This document shows, in pieces, positions 20,396 to 32,303 of a stretch of DNA of 64,000 nt. The first letter of the stretch is position 1, and each line of letters opens with the position of its first letter. The translations under genes were made by a program, and so were the position numbers. The stretch comes from Dallia pectoralis (Eukaryota > Chordata > Actinopteri > Esociformes > Umbridae). The notes beneath the pieces are model-generated. The model saw nothing but the letters and a program-made list of their open reading frames with translations. It was not told where the DNA came from and made no database searches. The stretch is from NCBI GenBank assembly GCA_029465975.1, contig CM055736.1, positions 5,457,482 through 5,521,481 on the forward strand, given 5' to 3'.

Positions 20396-20889
20396 ACCAT
20401 AGCTTCCTTCTTTACTTCTGGGTTATCATCAGCAAGGGGGGTGCAGTATGGCATAACAGGCCAATCTGTGCTGGAATGTTTGAGGAACTCTGGCCCTGAT
20501 ACCCATGTTGCATCACTGAGAAACTTTCTTGCTGTCACACCTCTTGAAGCATAGTCAGCAGGGTTCAGTGAAGTAGGCACATATCTCCATTGGGAGACTT
20601 AACTTTCATCCCTAATGATGGTAACTCTGTTTGCCACGAAGGGTTGGAATCTTTTTGTTTCATTTTTGATGAACATTAAAACAGATGTACTGTCCGTCCA
20701 GAACATTGACTCTTGAAGGCTGAGTTCTATCTCGGATCTTAACATTCTGTAGATGCGCACGGCTACTGTGGCCGCGGTGAGCTCCATTCTTGGCACAGTG
20801 ATTGGTTTAACAGGCGCCACTCTGGCTTTGCCCATAAGGAATGCACAATGAATGAGCTTCTCCTTGTTGGTCAACCTCAGGTAGGTCAC
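20359..20889 (-). pseudogene. BEL-1 RNase H region
   Basis: Two minus-strand frames (20599-20889 and 20359-20580) make one domain: the RNase H-like part PRMELTAATVAVRIYRML and FWTDSTSVLMFIKNE, then the linker with LNPADYASRGV that follows RNase H in BEL/Pao Pol. A stop or frameshift near 20590 separates them. The last codons before 20396 run into BEL-2, and BEL-1's reading resumes beyond 13091 in the same frame. Confidence 0.85.
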
Positions 20890-21063
20890 AGTACCGTATC
20901 CAGTCTCGCTTGCATCTGCAAAATGATGGAGTTGGGCTGTAATCGGCTTTCCAAACTGAAGAGGTTTAAGGCATCTTGTTATCTTGTAGTCAGACAGCTG
21001 TTGTAAGTCTGTTATCCAGTCCTGCCATCTTTTAGATATGCCCTCTGGAATAGTCTCATCCCA

Positions 21064-21830
21064 TCAAAGCTTTAACTTGCAGAGTGTTTGCAGGATTTGC
21101 TTACCAGGAAGAATGACTGGTGCCAGCATTCCCAAGGGGTCGTAGACCGAACTCACCATGGAAAGGATACCCCGTCTTGTTAGAGGTCTGTCCTGGATGC
21201 TTATTTTGAACCTAAATGAATCGGTTTCAATGCACCACTGTATTCCTAGTGCCCTCTCTACAGGCAATGCGTCTCTGTCAAAGTTCAGATCTTTAATCTC
21301 CTTCGCTCTTGCCTCCTCAGGAATGGATGAGAGCACAGTACGGCTGTTGCTTAACCATTTGCTGAGCTTGAAACCTCCTCTGGCACACAAATCAGTAAGA
21401 ACCTTTGTAAGCTCTAAAGCTTGCTTGTTGGTTGAAACGGACTTTAAGCAGTCATCCACATAGAAATTCCTTTTTACAGTACTCAATGCTTCTGGATTGA
21501 ATTTGTCACTATTATCCTCACCACACCGACGTATAGCATAGTTGGCGCAGCTTGGTGAGGACGTTGCTCCAAAGATGTGCACAACCATTTTGTAGACCCT
21601 CAGATCTTTTTGGAGATCTCCGTGTGGCCACCACAGAAATATCCAATCAACAGTCCTATGTCACTATCAATGGTGGTGAGAAGCACAGGCTTTAAGTATG
21701 GCCACTGGTCAACATCGTTTTGAGAAGGTATGTTTTCCTTCTTAACTGGTATTATCGTCTGCGTGAATACGTCAGGGAGTTCCAAGTAATTGTTCTCTTC
21801 TATATTGCTTATTTCCAGTCCGGAGACCAC
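21064..21830 (-). pseudogene. BEL-1 protease-RT segment with large deletion
   Basis: The right part (21600-21830) is the region after the protease, with ISNIEENNYLELPDVFTQ. The left part (21064-21588) starts within the polymerase at VHIFGATSSPSCANYAIRRC, has the active site NFYVDDCLKS and continues into the thumb/connection (GIQWCIETDSF, SSVYDPLGMLAP). The segment between them, including the fingers and first palm motif, is missing: the two halves join within about a dozen bases near 21590. No functional polymerase could be made. Confidence 0.85.
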
Positions 21831-21879
21831 TGACGTCCTAACGTACTCTTCTCTTTCATGGTCCGGAGTAAAATATTTG

Positions 21880-22692
21880 TTTTTCGTCCCGTCACCTTAA
21901 GTTTGTTTAGCAGATCTTCTGTGCAAAATGTGGCAGAACTGCCTGGATCTAGAAAAGCGTAGGGCTTTTCTTGGCCTTTATCCATACAGGAACGATTGCA
22001 AGTATGCAGTCCTGGTCTCCGGCCCCGTTGTCACTTTCAATGTCGCCATCCATGTTTACAAGTGCGTTGGTTACTGCCTGCTCATAGTCTTGGCCAGGCC
22101 TTAGTTCCTTGTTGTCAATGTGTAACATGGTGGGATGCTTACGGGAACAGACATCACAGGACAGTCTTTGAGTGCATCCTTTGCTCATGTGTCCTCGCAA
22201 AAGACAACCAAAACATACGCCTTTACCTTTGAGGAAACCAATCTTCTCTGTGTGTGCTATTTTACCCAGGTCCTTACATTCTCTCAAAGGGTGATCTTGG
22301 TCACAGAACAGACACTGCTTCGTCGTCTTCGTTGGGTAATGTTCAGAGGACTTCAATGGTTTAGCTGGTTTAGTTTCTGGGGACACGTTGGTTAGAAAAC
22401 TTGTTTTTCTTTTTACTTCCCTTGCAAGGAGTGGCCTAACCGGACCTGGTTTAGGTTCTCCTCGTACTGTGTTGTTCTCCCTTATGCTTCCAAACACTGG
22501 GTGGGATAGTATTCTGGCTTGGCATTCCACAAAGTTAACCAGATCTTGGAATCTTGCTCTCCTTCCATTTCGCTCTTGTCTGTCACATGCTAGGTTCCTC
22601 CATTTTTCTTTTAGTTTGTAGGGTAACTTCGAGAGTATGGCTCTCATGTTAGTTGGATTGTCCATTTCCTCCATGTACTCTATACTGCCCAT
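21880..22692 (-). pseudogene. BEL-1 zinc knuckles and start of protease
   Basis: The 247-codon frame 21949-22692 begins at the end of Gag and carries knuckles CLFCDQDHPLREC and CFGCLLRGHMSKGC, the second a canonical CX2CX4HX4C, followed by CDVCSRKHPTMLH. After a one-base shift near 21965 the reading continues with the protease signature FLDPGSSATF, in which the active-site aspartate and GS are kept. In the intact element these package RNA and cleave the polyprotein. Confidence 0.82.
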
Positions 22693-22696
22693 GGTA

Positions 22697-24055
22697 TTAA
22701 GACATAGATAGACATAGACATAGATTGCATAGCTTCAGCGTCTTCAACTTTAATGCTCGGCCAGCTGAGGGCTTTGTCAATGTAAGCTGTGGCAATCTTG
22801 TATTCATCACCAAAGTGCCTTTTGAGGAGTCCTTAGCCTCTTCAAAACCCCTTGAAGGGTCCATGTGTTGGCAACTTCTTATTAGTTCTCGTGGCTGTCC
22901 TGCTGTGAACTGCTCCAGAAAGTGCAAACAGTCCTTGCTGCTGTCTGTACGCTCTTCAATGCCATGCTCGAAAGCTCTTATAAAAAAGTTATAGTCCAAA
23001 GGGTCACCTCTAAAAACTGGTATGTTTAGTGGTGGAAGTAATGCTAAGCTTTGTTGTTTCACTAACAGTTCTGTTATGGCGTTCTGTCTTTCCATGACGT
23101 TAGCCATATTGCCAATGCTGTCTGTCCTATCTTCTCCTAGTTGTTGTCTAGGTCTCTCTTGGCATGATTGACTCCCTTGACATTCACGATGTCGGGCCTG
23201 GTGGTGGCTTGGGGTTTCCATATTAGGAGCTATAAAAGGAAACGTTCTATACCGCTGTAGTGTGCTTTGGGGAGGTCCTGGAATACGTTCAACATGAGCT
23301 GGTTGAGTTTGACTCTGCTCTGCTTCAATTGTGTTCTCTTTTACAGCCGCAGCGTTCAGGTACTCGTTCATTCCATTGCCTGGCCTTTGCATCCCCCATC
23401 CTGATGAAGATTCAAACTCACTAAAGACATGCAGTCTAGCAGAGTTGGCTGCCATTTCAGCTTCAAGCTCCAACTCCTCTCTTCTTGCTTTCAGCATAGC
23501 CTCCTCCTTTTCTAGTGCTTGTTTCTTTTTCAAAGTACTCGCTCTAACTAAAAGTGCAGCCTTTTCAGCCTGTAGGTGGAGTCGAGCAGAGGTGGACGAT
23601 CCTCCTGATCTTCTACTCTGTTGGGAATAAACCTTGGAAGAAGCCTGTGAGATGCTATCTTCTGGGTTTACTTCCTCAATGTCTCTTGTGGTGAAAAGAG
23701 TCCTAAGCTGTACTTCTGTCTTCCATTTTTCTACCCAACGTACAAAATCCTCATTGTCTGCCATCTTAGGGTCATACCATTCTTTCTGATCCTTCTCCGC
23801 CTCGCTACTGGGTAACAAAGCTTTAACTGACATATTTAGTTTTTGCATTTCTTGACAGAGACTGTTAAAATCAGTAGACATCTTGTCCTTGACCAATGCA
23901 AAGTTTCCATCATCTTCCATTAACTTCATTATCTCATTCCTTTTCCTGGTAATTACGCCAGATTTGGCACTTCTGGAAGCTTTCAGATGTTTTATATTTT
24001 CCATCACTGCTTTGTCAATATCGGATTCCACAGCTTCCATTTTAAGATTAAACAA
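22697..24055 (-). CDS. BEL-1 Gag N-terminal part
   Basis: A 452-codon frame starting at Met 24055 or at the Met four codons on (MEAVESDIDKAVMENIKHL). Residues 1-150 are acidic and helical; about 155-215 is a long Lys/Glu/Ala coiled-coil-like stretch (QAEKAALLVRASTLKKKQ). From about residue 340 comes the BEL Gag domain PPLNIPVFRGDPLDYNFFIR and CLHFLEQFTAGQPREL. A frameshift after about residue 415 diverts the end; the continuation is in 22692-21949. The 5' untranslated region 24056-24476 separates it from the 5' LTR. Confidence 0.85.
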   Translation of the reverse strand: MFNLKMEAVESDIDKAVMENIKHLKASRSAKSGVITRKRNEIMKLMEDDGNFALVKDKMSTDFNSLCQEMQKLNMSVKALLPSSEAEKDQKEWYDPKMADNEDFVRWVEKWKTEVQLRTLFTTRDIEEVNPEDSISQASSKVYSQQSRRSGGSSTSARLHLQAEKAALLVRASTLKKKQALEKEEAMLKARREELELEAEMAANSARLHVFSEFESSSGWGMQRPGNGMNEYLNAAAVKENTIEAEQSQTQPAHVERIPGPPQSTLQRYRTFPFIAPNMETPSHHQARHRECQGSQSCQERPRQQLGEDRTDSIGNMANVMERQNAITELLVKQQSLALLPPLNIPVFRGDPLDYNFFIRAFEHGIEERTDSSKDCLHFLEQFTAGQPRELIRSCQHMDPSRGFEEAKDSSKGTLVMNTRLPQLTLTKPSAGRALKLKTLKLCNLCLCLSMS

Positions 24056-24476
24056 TTAGACCAGTTCTATTCATCAATGCTTGCACCAGTGTAATCGGTG
24101 GAACGTACCCAGTCGTGACGTCATGCGTGCTCCTCCACACCACTGCAGTTCCTCTCCAATTTCATTTTCAAAGGCAGCGCCAAGCGAAGTACATTACAGA
24201 ATTACTCTCCTCCTGCCTTTATTGTGACGAGTAAATGTCTTATGTCGCGCTTCCTTTCATTACACGCTGGTATGCATCCGATACACTGTAACACTACCGG
24301 TCTCCGTAACCAACTCCTTGATTTGTTACATTGTTTCAATATGTTGCTTCATTCCCGTGCGACGTCCAATCTGCAACAGTCCGATAAGCGCCTTTCCTTG
24401 ATTCTCTTCCTCCGTATTTTACCGTTGTTAAGCGGTCCTCTCTTTACGGTAAACTCTCAGCAGAGATTTTTGACAT

Positions 24477-24820
24477 TGTTGGTTCTTTGATCTTTATTGT
24501 AAGGCGGTTTTGACGCGTTGCTCTTTGTTTGATGTGTTTCATGAATAAATGGACGAACTCCGAATGTTGGAATTATATTCTTGGCTTTATTTCGACCATA
24601 ACTTAAACAGGATAACATAAAACTGGAAGAACGTAAAGAACGGTCAAAAATATATATGCCTTTTTTCCTATTCAAACAACCAACCCGCAGCAAACTCTGG
24701 CGGGTGCTTAAATTAGATGTGCCAGGTGAGGGCAATCCCCCCTGGGCGTGTCCAATGTGATCTCAATCAACAAACAAGACAAAAAGAAACATAAATGATC
24801 CTTTTGGCTTGGCTCTAACA
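24477..24820 (-). mobile_element. 5' LTR of BEL-1
   Basis: 344 bp; on the minus strand it starts TGTTAGAGCC at 24820 and ends AACCAACA at 24477, next to the duplicate AAGTG (24821-24825). I could not recognise a primer-binding site after it with confidence. Confidence 0.88.
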
Positions 24821-24825
24821 AAGTG

Positions 24826-25762
24826 TTTCCCTAAATATCACTGTACAAGACAATCCATCATGGCAAACCTCATGGTCCTTGAGGCTTTTTTGTTCACCAT
24901 GAGAAACAAGTCATGTACAACAATATGCATCCATTTTGGACATATGGAGCAACGGGGCTATTCTCTGACACAACGAGGTGATGGCAATATAGAAAGGTAC
25001 ATAAACATGCACCTCAATATGTATTATATTGTTTTTTGCTAAATTTAACAATGAAAGACATTACTTCCACACATGACTAAAGCAAGATTCAAGTCGTTTG
25101 GAGCAGCGGTTCAAGAGAAAACAATTTATGAAGGTTTTCCCAAATCTGGACTGTACAAGACATTCCATTATCTCAAATCTTATAGGTCCAAGAGGCTTAT
25201 TTGTTCATCATGAATAGTAAGGCATGTACGCCAAAGGGCATCCATTTTTAACATATTGGGCAGCGGGGCTGATCCCAAACACACAGAAATTAGGAAATAT
25301 AAAAATTTACATAGACACGCCCCTTTCCGCCATTTTGTATTCAATTCCTTTTTCTTAAATATCAAATTGAATGACAGTAATTCTACACATGTCAAGCCAA
25401 CAACCAAGTGAATCAGAGCAGCGGTTCAAGAGGAGTAGCGTTTTGTACATTGTCCCAAATTTGGACTGTACTGAAAAATCCATCATGGCGGACTTTATGG
25501 GTCCAAGAGGCTTTTTTGTTCATCAGGTCAATTAAGGCATAGACACCAAGTTTCAGCCCTATCGGACAAACGGTGTGGCGGGCCTAGCCCGTAGAATTTG
25601 GCCGTGATTTATAGCGCCACCTATGGGTGTATGTAGGTCATTTGAGTTGTGTGGGTTACTCGACACCTGTTTTATCAATGTGCAAATTTTTAGAAAAAGT
25701 TATCCATGGGCAACCGAGTTATTGAACCATTTAGGGAGATAATTATAATAATAAATATAGTT
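24826..25762 (+). repeat. 2.7-kb-family repeat, segment right of BEL-1
   Basis: Continues the repeat interrupted by BEL-1. It contains repeated phrases such as 'atccatcatggc(a/g)aac', GTCCAAGAGGCTTTTTTGTT and 'catgtacgccaaagggcatcc', and ends with 'atagcgccacctatgggtg' just before the first complete unit. No coding potential is apparent. Confidence 0.75.
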
Positions 25763-28420
25763 GCAAGCAACAATGGGGCGGGGTCCTCTTATTGGGAAGC
25801 AAGAGATGAGAAATGAGGCATGTGAAAAAATATTGGTCTTTCATGGTCTATTCGTGTTGAAATGGCATCAATTTGAGAAAAAATGCAAGCAAAGCTGTCA
25901 ATGCCTTAACCTTTAAGGCAACTTTGTTGGCTGAAGTAGTGTACACAAAATATTAGACAGGTGGGTATAATCTTAAAGCCGATCAGTGTTTACTCTAACT
26001 CTGTGGTTCTACGTCACTCAGGGTTGGATCTTTGGCAAAAAACTTTTTTTAGTACTAAAGATATGTTGATTTGTATAAGAGCATCAGTTAAATGATTAAA
26101 ACATCAATGAAATGGTTGCTTTTCCTCCAGACAAAGGAATCAAACAAACGACAGCTCAAAAGAAAATGATCTGTGAAGATTTTAGCAATGTAAGGCCAGC
26201 CAGACCAATGCAGAGGATATGAATAAACTCAATAGGATATAGCACAGCTAAACCTTTGCATGGTCAAATTGACAAATGGTGCATGTCCAAACATTAATAA
26301 CAGACATTATTAACAATGTCTGCATTTACAAGGGCACAGGCCCAGCCAGCCCCACGCAGCCTTAATGAGTAAACTCTGCTTCAGAGCAGCCCTGATAACT
26401 AAGCTATTGAACAGCCAAGCAAGCCATTTAAACCGTCAGTCTTTCCACTCAGGGTTACAACCCAAAAAAACTAAAAAAGCCCAGAATGACACATTTGCCT
26501 TAAAAAATATGAACCTAACAAAATATACCAAAAAATTGCCATGGTGAACAGAAGAAATGTCTGATTGAACTCCATTTCTCCCAAATGAATCACTATTCGT
26601 GTGCCGCAATGCATTCTGGGTCACGAGAGCGATCATGCTAATGAAGCTAACCTTTGCCAACAAGTGACTTAAATGTAAATGACTGGAACGCTTCACAAAC
26701 TATAGCAATCATGCTAATAATGATAACCTTACTATTTGTCAAAATGACTGGTTGGCTGGGACGCTTCACGAACAACAGCTAGCATACTCAGTAATTTTTT
26801 CACATATTAAAGTGAAACCTTTTTATGGTACTACTGAGTGATGCCATCTTGAATCCTTTAAGGTCTGAAGTCAATCGGAGTGACGGCTGATTCATAGTTT
26901 ATATCCATGCGTGTGAACGCATTAGCGTTTAGCTTGTAGCTAAAAGATTTGTACATTGTACAAACATTAGGACTGTACAATTAAATCCATCATGGCAGAC
27001 GTAAGTGTCAGAGAGGCTTGCATTAGTACAGTTTAATAATATGGACAGAAGTCCAGCCAGCCCAAAGCAAAGCAGAGGTAATTTTTTCAGACATTATACC
27101 TCTGCTACAGGGCAGTCTTGATCACTTAGCCATGGACCGGCTATGCAAGCCATTTAAACCGTCAGTCTTTCCACTCATGGTTGCAAACCAAATTACACAA
27201 AAACAAACTCCCCCGAATTACACATATGTCTTAAAAATATGATCGTAACAAACTAGACTGAAAAAATGCCCTGGTGAACAGAAGAAATGTCTGGTAAACA
27301 GCATTTCACCTAAAGAAATAAATTTTTCCGTTGCAATGCATGCTGGGAGAACGTAGCACGGCAGTTGGCTGGAGAGATGCTAATGAGCCCCATTGACTCA
27401 AGTTTATCAAGCTTTTACTCAGTCATTTTTTCACATATCAAAGTGAAACCTTTTTAAGGTACTACAGAGTGATGGCATCTTGAATCCTGTAATGTCTGAA
27501 AGACCATCATTCAAAATTACAATTATTTAATAGACTAATATATATTAAGTGAATATGTATGAAATTGTACATAGACACACCCCTTTCTTGCAACAAATGT
27601 CTTATTCCTGAAAACCCTATAGACAGACAGTCATCCCACACATGATTGTGAACAGGCTACTCAATCGGAGTGACGGCTGATTTATAGTTTATATTTGTGC
27701 GTTGTTTTACTTTTTGGCCATTTTGTCGGCATCTTGAAACAAATGTCTTATTTCTTAAGACCCTCTAGACAGACATTCATCCCACACATGATTGTAAATT
27801 TCAGCAAATCTGTCATCTGGTTGTGTTTTGACCGACAGACTCGGGCATTGACAGATTAGTTCATGGGGATGTCCTCTTCATGTGTACTGAGACAATATAT
27901 CCGTAAGTCTTTGTTTTTATATAGAGAGCCGCCCAGTTATTGTGCGTTACACAAAGTGTTTCACTTTTTGGCCATTTTCTCGGCCATCTTGCAACGAATG
28001 TTTAATTCCTGAAGACCCTATAGACAGACAGTCATCCCAAACATCATTGTCAAGTGGCTAGTCAATCAGAGTGACGGGGGAATAGAAGATAATTTTTGTA
28101 TGTTTTGGGAAAATTGCATAATGGGGAAAAATCCATCATGGCGGACTTTATGGGTTCTTGAGGCTTTTTGGTTCCTCATGAGGAATGAGGCATGTACAAA
28201 AATTTGCAGCATTCTAAATCAAACAGGGTGGAAATGGCATCATTGTGAAATAATTATTTTAGGGCGTGTACTGTAGCGCCCCTGGTGGTCGAACTGGGGC
28301 ATGGGTCAGTAGGGTAGTGTGTCAGGGGCTATAGAAGACATGGTCAAGTTTAGGGAAAAAGTTACCATGTACTTTTTGAGTTATGGCCGATTTTTGTCCC
28401 AAGAATAATAATAAATATAG
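25763..28420 (+). repeat. 2.7-kb tandem repeat, unit A
   Basis: Starts at TTGCAAGCAACAATGGGGCG after AATAATAATAAATATAG and ends where the same start recurs. Internal marks are 'gattttagcaatg' (26170s), 'ccatttaaaccgtcagtctttccactca' (26427 and again 27149), a 'cagacagtcatcccacacatgattgt' motif repeated three times (27610-28050) and 'tgtagcgcccctggtgg' (28270s). It is non-coding on both strands. I do not recognise the family. Confidence 0.8.
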
Positions 28421-31400
28421 TTGCAAGCAACAATGGGACGGGGTCCTCCTATTGGGAAGCAAGGGATGAGCAATGAGGCATAAGAAAAAATGTTGGTTTT
28501 TCATGGTCTATCCGTGTTGAAATGTATACTATTATGCAGGTCAATGTTTCAGTGGTTATGGAGTGACATAATTTGAAGGTTTCTGCTTTAATTCCCTATT
28601 AAGACAAATGTCTGTTGGATCTTTGGGCAAGGAACTTTTTCGAGTACTAAATGTAGTTTGATTTGGATAAGGGCATCTGTTAAATGATTAAAACGTGATT
28701 GAAATGGTTTCTTTTAGAAGAATGTCGAATAGTGTGACAATGAAGTGAATATGTCTGGTAAGCTAATAAAAACAGTGCAAAAAAAATAGGTTTTCTCCAT
28801 CCTCAAAAGAAAATGATTTGTGAAGATTTTAGCAATGTAAAGACACAAGCACAGTAAGCCCAATGCAGAGGCAATGAGTAAACTCAATAGGATATATAAC
28901 GGCTATTTTGCATGGGCATATTGACAAGTTGCGCATTTCCAAATGCATCCACATTGTCTAGAGAATTAAGGTATTAACACTGTCTGCATTAACAAGGGCA
29001 CATGCCCAGCCAGCCCAACGCAACACAACACAAAGGTAATGCATTAAGTCAGATTGTGTACCTCTGCTACAGAGCACCTCTGTCAACTAAGCAACGGAAC
29101 GGCTCAGCAAGCCATTTAAACAGTCAATCTTCCCACTCACGGTTGCAACCCAAAAACTGCCCAGAATTACACACGTGTCTTAAAACGGACCGAAAAAATG
29201 CCCTGGTGAACAGAGGAAATGTCTGGTTAAACAGCATATCTCCCAAATAAATCTATTCGTGGGCCGCAATGCATTCTGGGTCACGAGAGCAACCATGCTA
29301 GCGAAAAGCTAACCTTTGCCAACAAGTGACTTCAATGCAAATGACTGGAACGCTTCATGAACTTCTCAAAAAGACTGGCTGGCACGCTTCACGAACAACA
29401 CTTAGCATTGTAATCATGCTTACAAGTGAATTTTCTGTATTATTATTGCTTTAATTCAATTTGAATGAGAATAATTGACAACTGTCAAACCAGGAATCAA
29501 GTCAATTAAATAATTACACACTTGTCATGCCAACAACCAAGTGAAGGTGATCCCCAGCAGCTTAATGGTTTCTGTTTTCACAGGGAAAGAGGTGGTGAGA
29601 GTCTCATGCCAGTGTCCTGATAGAAAGAGCTCACTCTTACCCCGGTTGACGAGGGCGCCTGTGGCTGCACAGTAGTCGTCCACCGCCTTTGTTGCAGTGG
29701 TGATGGAGCGGCTATCTGTGCCAACGATGGTGATGTCGTCCATGTACGCCATCACCCTTAGCCTCTCTCCCCCGGCTCCTGGCAGCTGGTAGCCCGGGAT
29801 ACCTGGGGATGTTCTGATTCTTTCCAAGAAAGGCTCCAGGTAGATGACGTACAGCAGAGGGGCTAAAGGGCATCCTTGTCTCACGCCGGATCTGATGGTC
29901 CAGGCTTAGCAGGCCCAAGGGGGACCCGCGCTCCTGGGAGTGCAGAATGACGTCTCTCACCATGAGCAGGTTGTCGTTTATAGACCTCTCTGGGATGCTG
30001 CATGTCTGGTCTGCAGCTATTACTGCGGGGAGATGGGACTGAAAGCGTTTGGTTAGGGCCTTAGTCATAATTTTATAGTCCACAGATAGGAGGTTGATTG
30101 GACGCCAGTTCCGGAGGTCCTTGAGGTCCCCCTTCTTCGGGATACGAGTGATTGTGCTTTGTCGCATGGACTCACCCAACCGTCTCTCCCTGTATATGGC
30201 TTGGAAGACCTCCACCACGTCGTTCTTGATGAGATCCCAGAAGGTCTGGTAGAACTCTCACGGGATCCCGTCCGGTCCAGGTGCTTTTTGCTTGTTAATG
30301 GAGTGCACAGCCTGGGTGAGCTCCTCAATGCTCATTTCAGGGTCTTCACTCTCACCTCCCTCGATGACTCTGTTGAGACCCTCCAAGAAGGCAGTTGTGA
30401 GGTCTCCATCGGCAGGCTTGGTGTCATACAGTCTGCCATAGAAGTCCCCGGCCGCCCTCAGGATGTCTGCGCAGTTTTTCACAGAGTCACCTTGGCTATT
30501 ATAGAGGGCCAGGATGGGTTTTTGTCTTGACCGTGCCTTTCGGAAGAAGTAGCGAGTAAGTGTAAATTTAGATGACATACCTTTGCTACAGAGCAGCCCT
30601 GATAACGAAGCTATTAAACGGCTAAGCAAGCCATTTAAATCGTCAGTCTTTCCACTCATGGTTGCAAACCAAATTACACAAAAACAAACTGCCCCGAATT
30701 ACACATATGTCTTAAAAATATGATCGTAACAAACTAGACCGAAAAAATGCCCTGGTGAACAGAAGAAATGTCTGGTAAACAGCATTTCACCTAAAGAAAT
30801 ATATTTTTCCGTTTCAATGCATGCTGGGAGAACGTAGCACGGCAGTTGGCTGGAGAGATGCTAATGAGCCCCATTGACTCAAGTTTATCAAGCTTTTACT
30901 CAGTCATTTTTTCACATATCAAAGTGAAACCTTTTTAAGGTACTACAGAGTGATGGCATCTTGAATCCTGTAATGTCTGAAAGACCATCATTCAAAATTA
31001 CAATTATTTAATAGACTAATATATATTAAGTGAATATGTACATCTACTTAAAGACGCCCCCTTAAGCAATTTTGTTTTATATTCGTTTTTTTGAAGATAT
31101 ACAATTGAAAGACAGTAATTTTACACATGTCAGGCCAAAAAGCAAGTGAATTGGACCAACGGTTTGGGAGAAATTGTATTGTGTACATTTTCCCAAATCT
31201 GGACTGTACAAGACATTCCATTATGGCAAATCTTATGCGTCCCAGAGGCTTTTTTGACCATCATGGGAAGTAATGCATGTACGCCAAAGGGCATCCATTT
31301 TTAACATATGAAGCAGCGGGGCTGATCCCGAACACACAGAAATTAGGCAATATGAAAATGTACATAGACACGCCCCTTTATTGCAACAAATGTCTCATTC

Positions 31401-32303
31401 CTGAAGACCCTATAGACAGACAGTCATCCCACACATGATTGTAAAGTGGCTAGTCAATCGGAGTGACGGCTGATTTATAGTTAATATTTGTGCGTTGTTT
31501 CACTTGTTGGCCATTTTGTCAGCCATCTTCCAACAAATGTCTTATTCCTGAAGACCCTATAGACAGAGAGTCATCCCACACATGTTTGTAAAGTGGCTAG
31601 TCAATTGGAGTGACGGCTGATTTATAGTTAATATTTGTGCGTGTGATTGCAGTAGCGGTTAGCTTGTAGCAAAAACTGTCAAATTTCAGCAACCTGTCAT
31701 TTGGTTGTGTTTTGACCGACAGACTCGGGCATTGACAGTTTAGTTCATGGGGATGTCCTCTTCATTTGTACTGAAACGATATATCCGTAAGTCTTTGTTT
31801 TCATATAGAGAGCCGCCCAGTTATTGTGCGTTACACAAAGTGTTTCACTTGTTAGCCATTTTCTCGGCCATCTTGCAACGAATGTCTAATTCCTGAAGAC
31901 CCTATAGACAGACAGTCCTCCAACACATTATTGTCAAGTGGCTAGTCAATAGGAGTTATGGGCGAATAGAAGATCATTTTTGTAGGTTTTGGGAAATTTG
32001 CATAATGGGAAAAAATCCATCATGGCGGACTTCTTGAGGCTTTTTTGTTCCTCATTAAGGAATGAGGCATGTACAAAAAATTGCAGCATTCTAAGTCAAA
32101 CGGGGTGGAAATGGCATCATTATGAACTAATTATTTTAGGGCGTGTACTGTAGCGCCCCTGGTGATCGAACTGGGGCAGGGGTCAGTAGGGTAGTGTGTC
32201 AGTGGCTATAGAAGACATGGTCAAATTTAGGGAAAAAGTTACCATGTACTTTTTGAATTATGGGCCGATTTATGTCCCAAGAATAATAATAATAAATATA
32301 GTT
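28421..32303 (+). repeat. 2.7-kb tandem repeat, unit B with LINE fragment
   Basis: Same landmarks as unit A in the same order: 'gattttagcaatg' near 28820, 'ccgtcagtc'-type at 29113 and 30631, the triple 'cagacagtcatccc' block at 31410-31960, and 'tgtagcgcccctggtg' near 32150. The extra length against unit A is about 1.0-1.2 kb and is explained by the LINE fragment at 29536-30560. An early part, present in A and C ('gataggtgggtataatctta' type), is deleted here. Confidence 0.8.
29536..30560 (-). pseudogene. Tx1/L1-like LINE reverse transcriptase fragment
   Basis: On the minus strand the pieces read in order: FYGRLYDTKPADGDLTTAF and KQKAPGPDGIP (start of the polymerase), then STITRIPKKGDLKDLRNWRP and LSVDYKIMTKALTKRFQ, then RQGCPLAPLLYVIYLEPF and the active site VMAYMDDITIVG. 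Between about 29900 and 29880 the segment expected after the LSLDQ-type motif is missing, and frames change near 30260. No endonuclease or 3' tail is present. Both ends pass directly into the 2.7-kb repeat. Confidence 0.85.

Larger units (their letters stand above)
11033..24820 (-). mobile_element. BEL/Pao LTR retrotransposon BEL-1, split by BEL-2
   Basis: The element reads right to left: 5' LTR 24477-24820, gag, zinc knuckles, protease, reverse transcriptase, RNase H, integrase, 3' LTR 11033-11371. The 5-bp duplication AAGTG is present at 11028-11032 and 24821-24825. BEL-2 with its own duplication occupies 13096-20400, so BEL-1 itself is about 6.5 kb. BEL-1's frame continues across the BEL-2 junction when BEL-2 and one duplicate are ignored, which proves the order of insertion. 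The copy is dead: several frameshifts and a large deletion in the reverse transcriptase near 21590. A typical intact element of this group has one long gag-pol frame. Confidence 0.92.
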
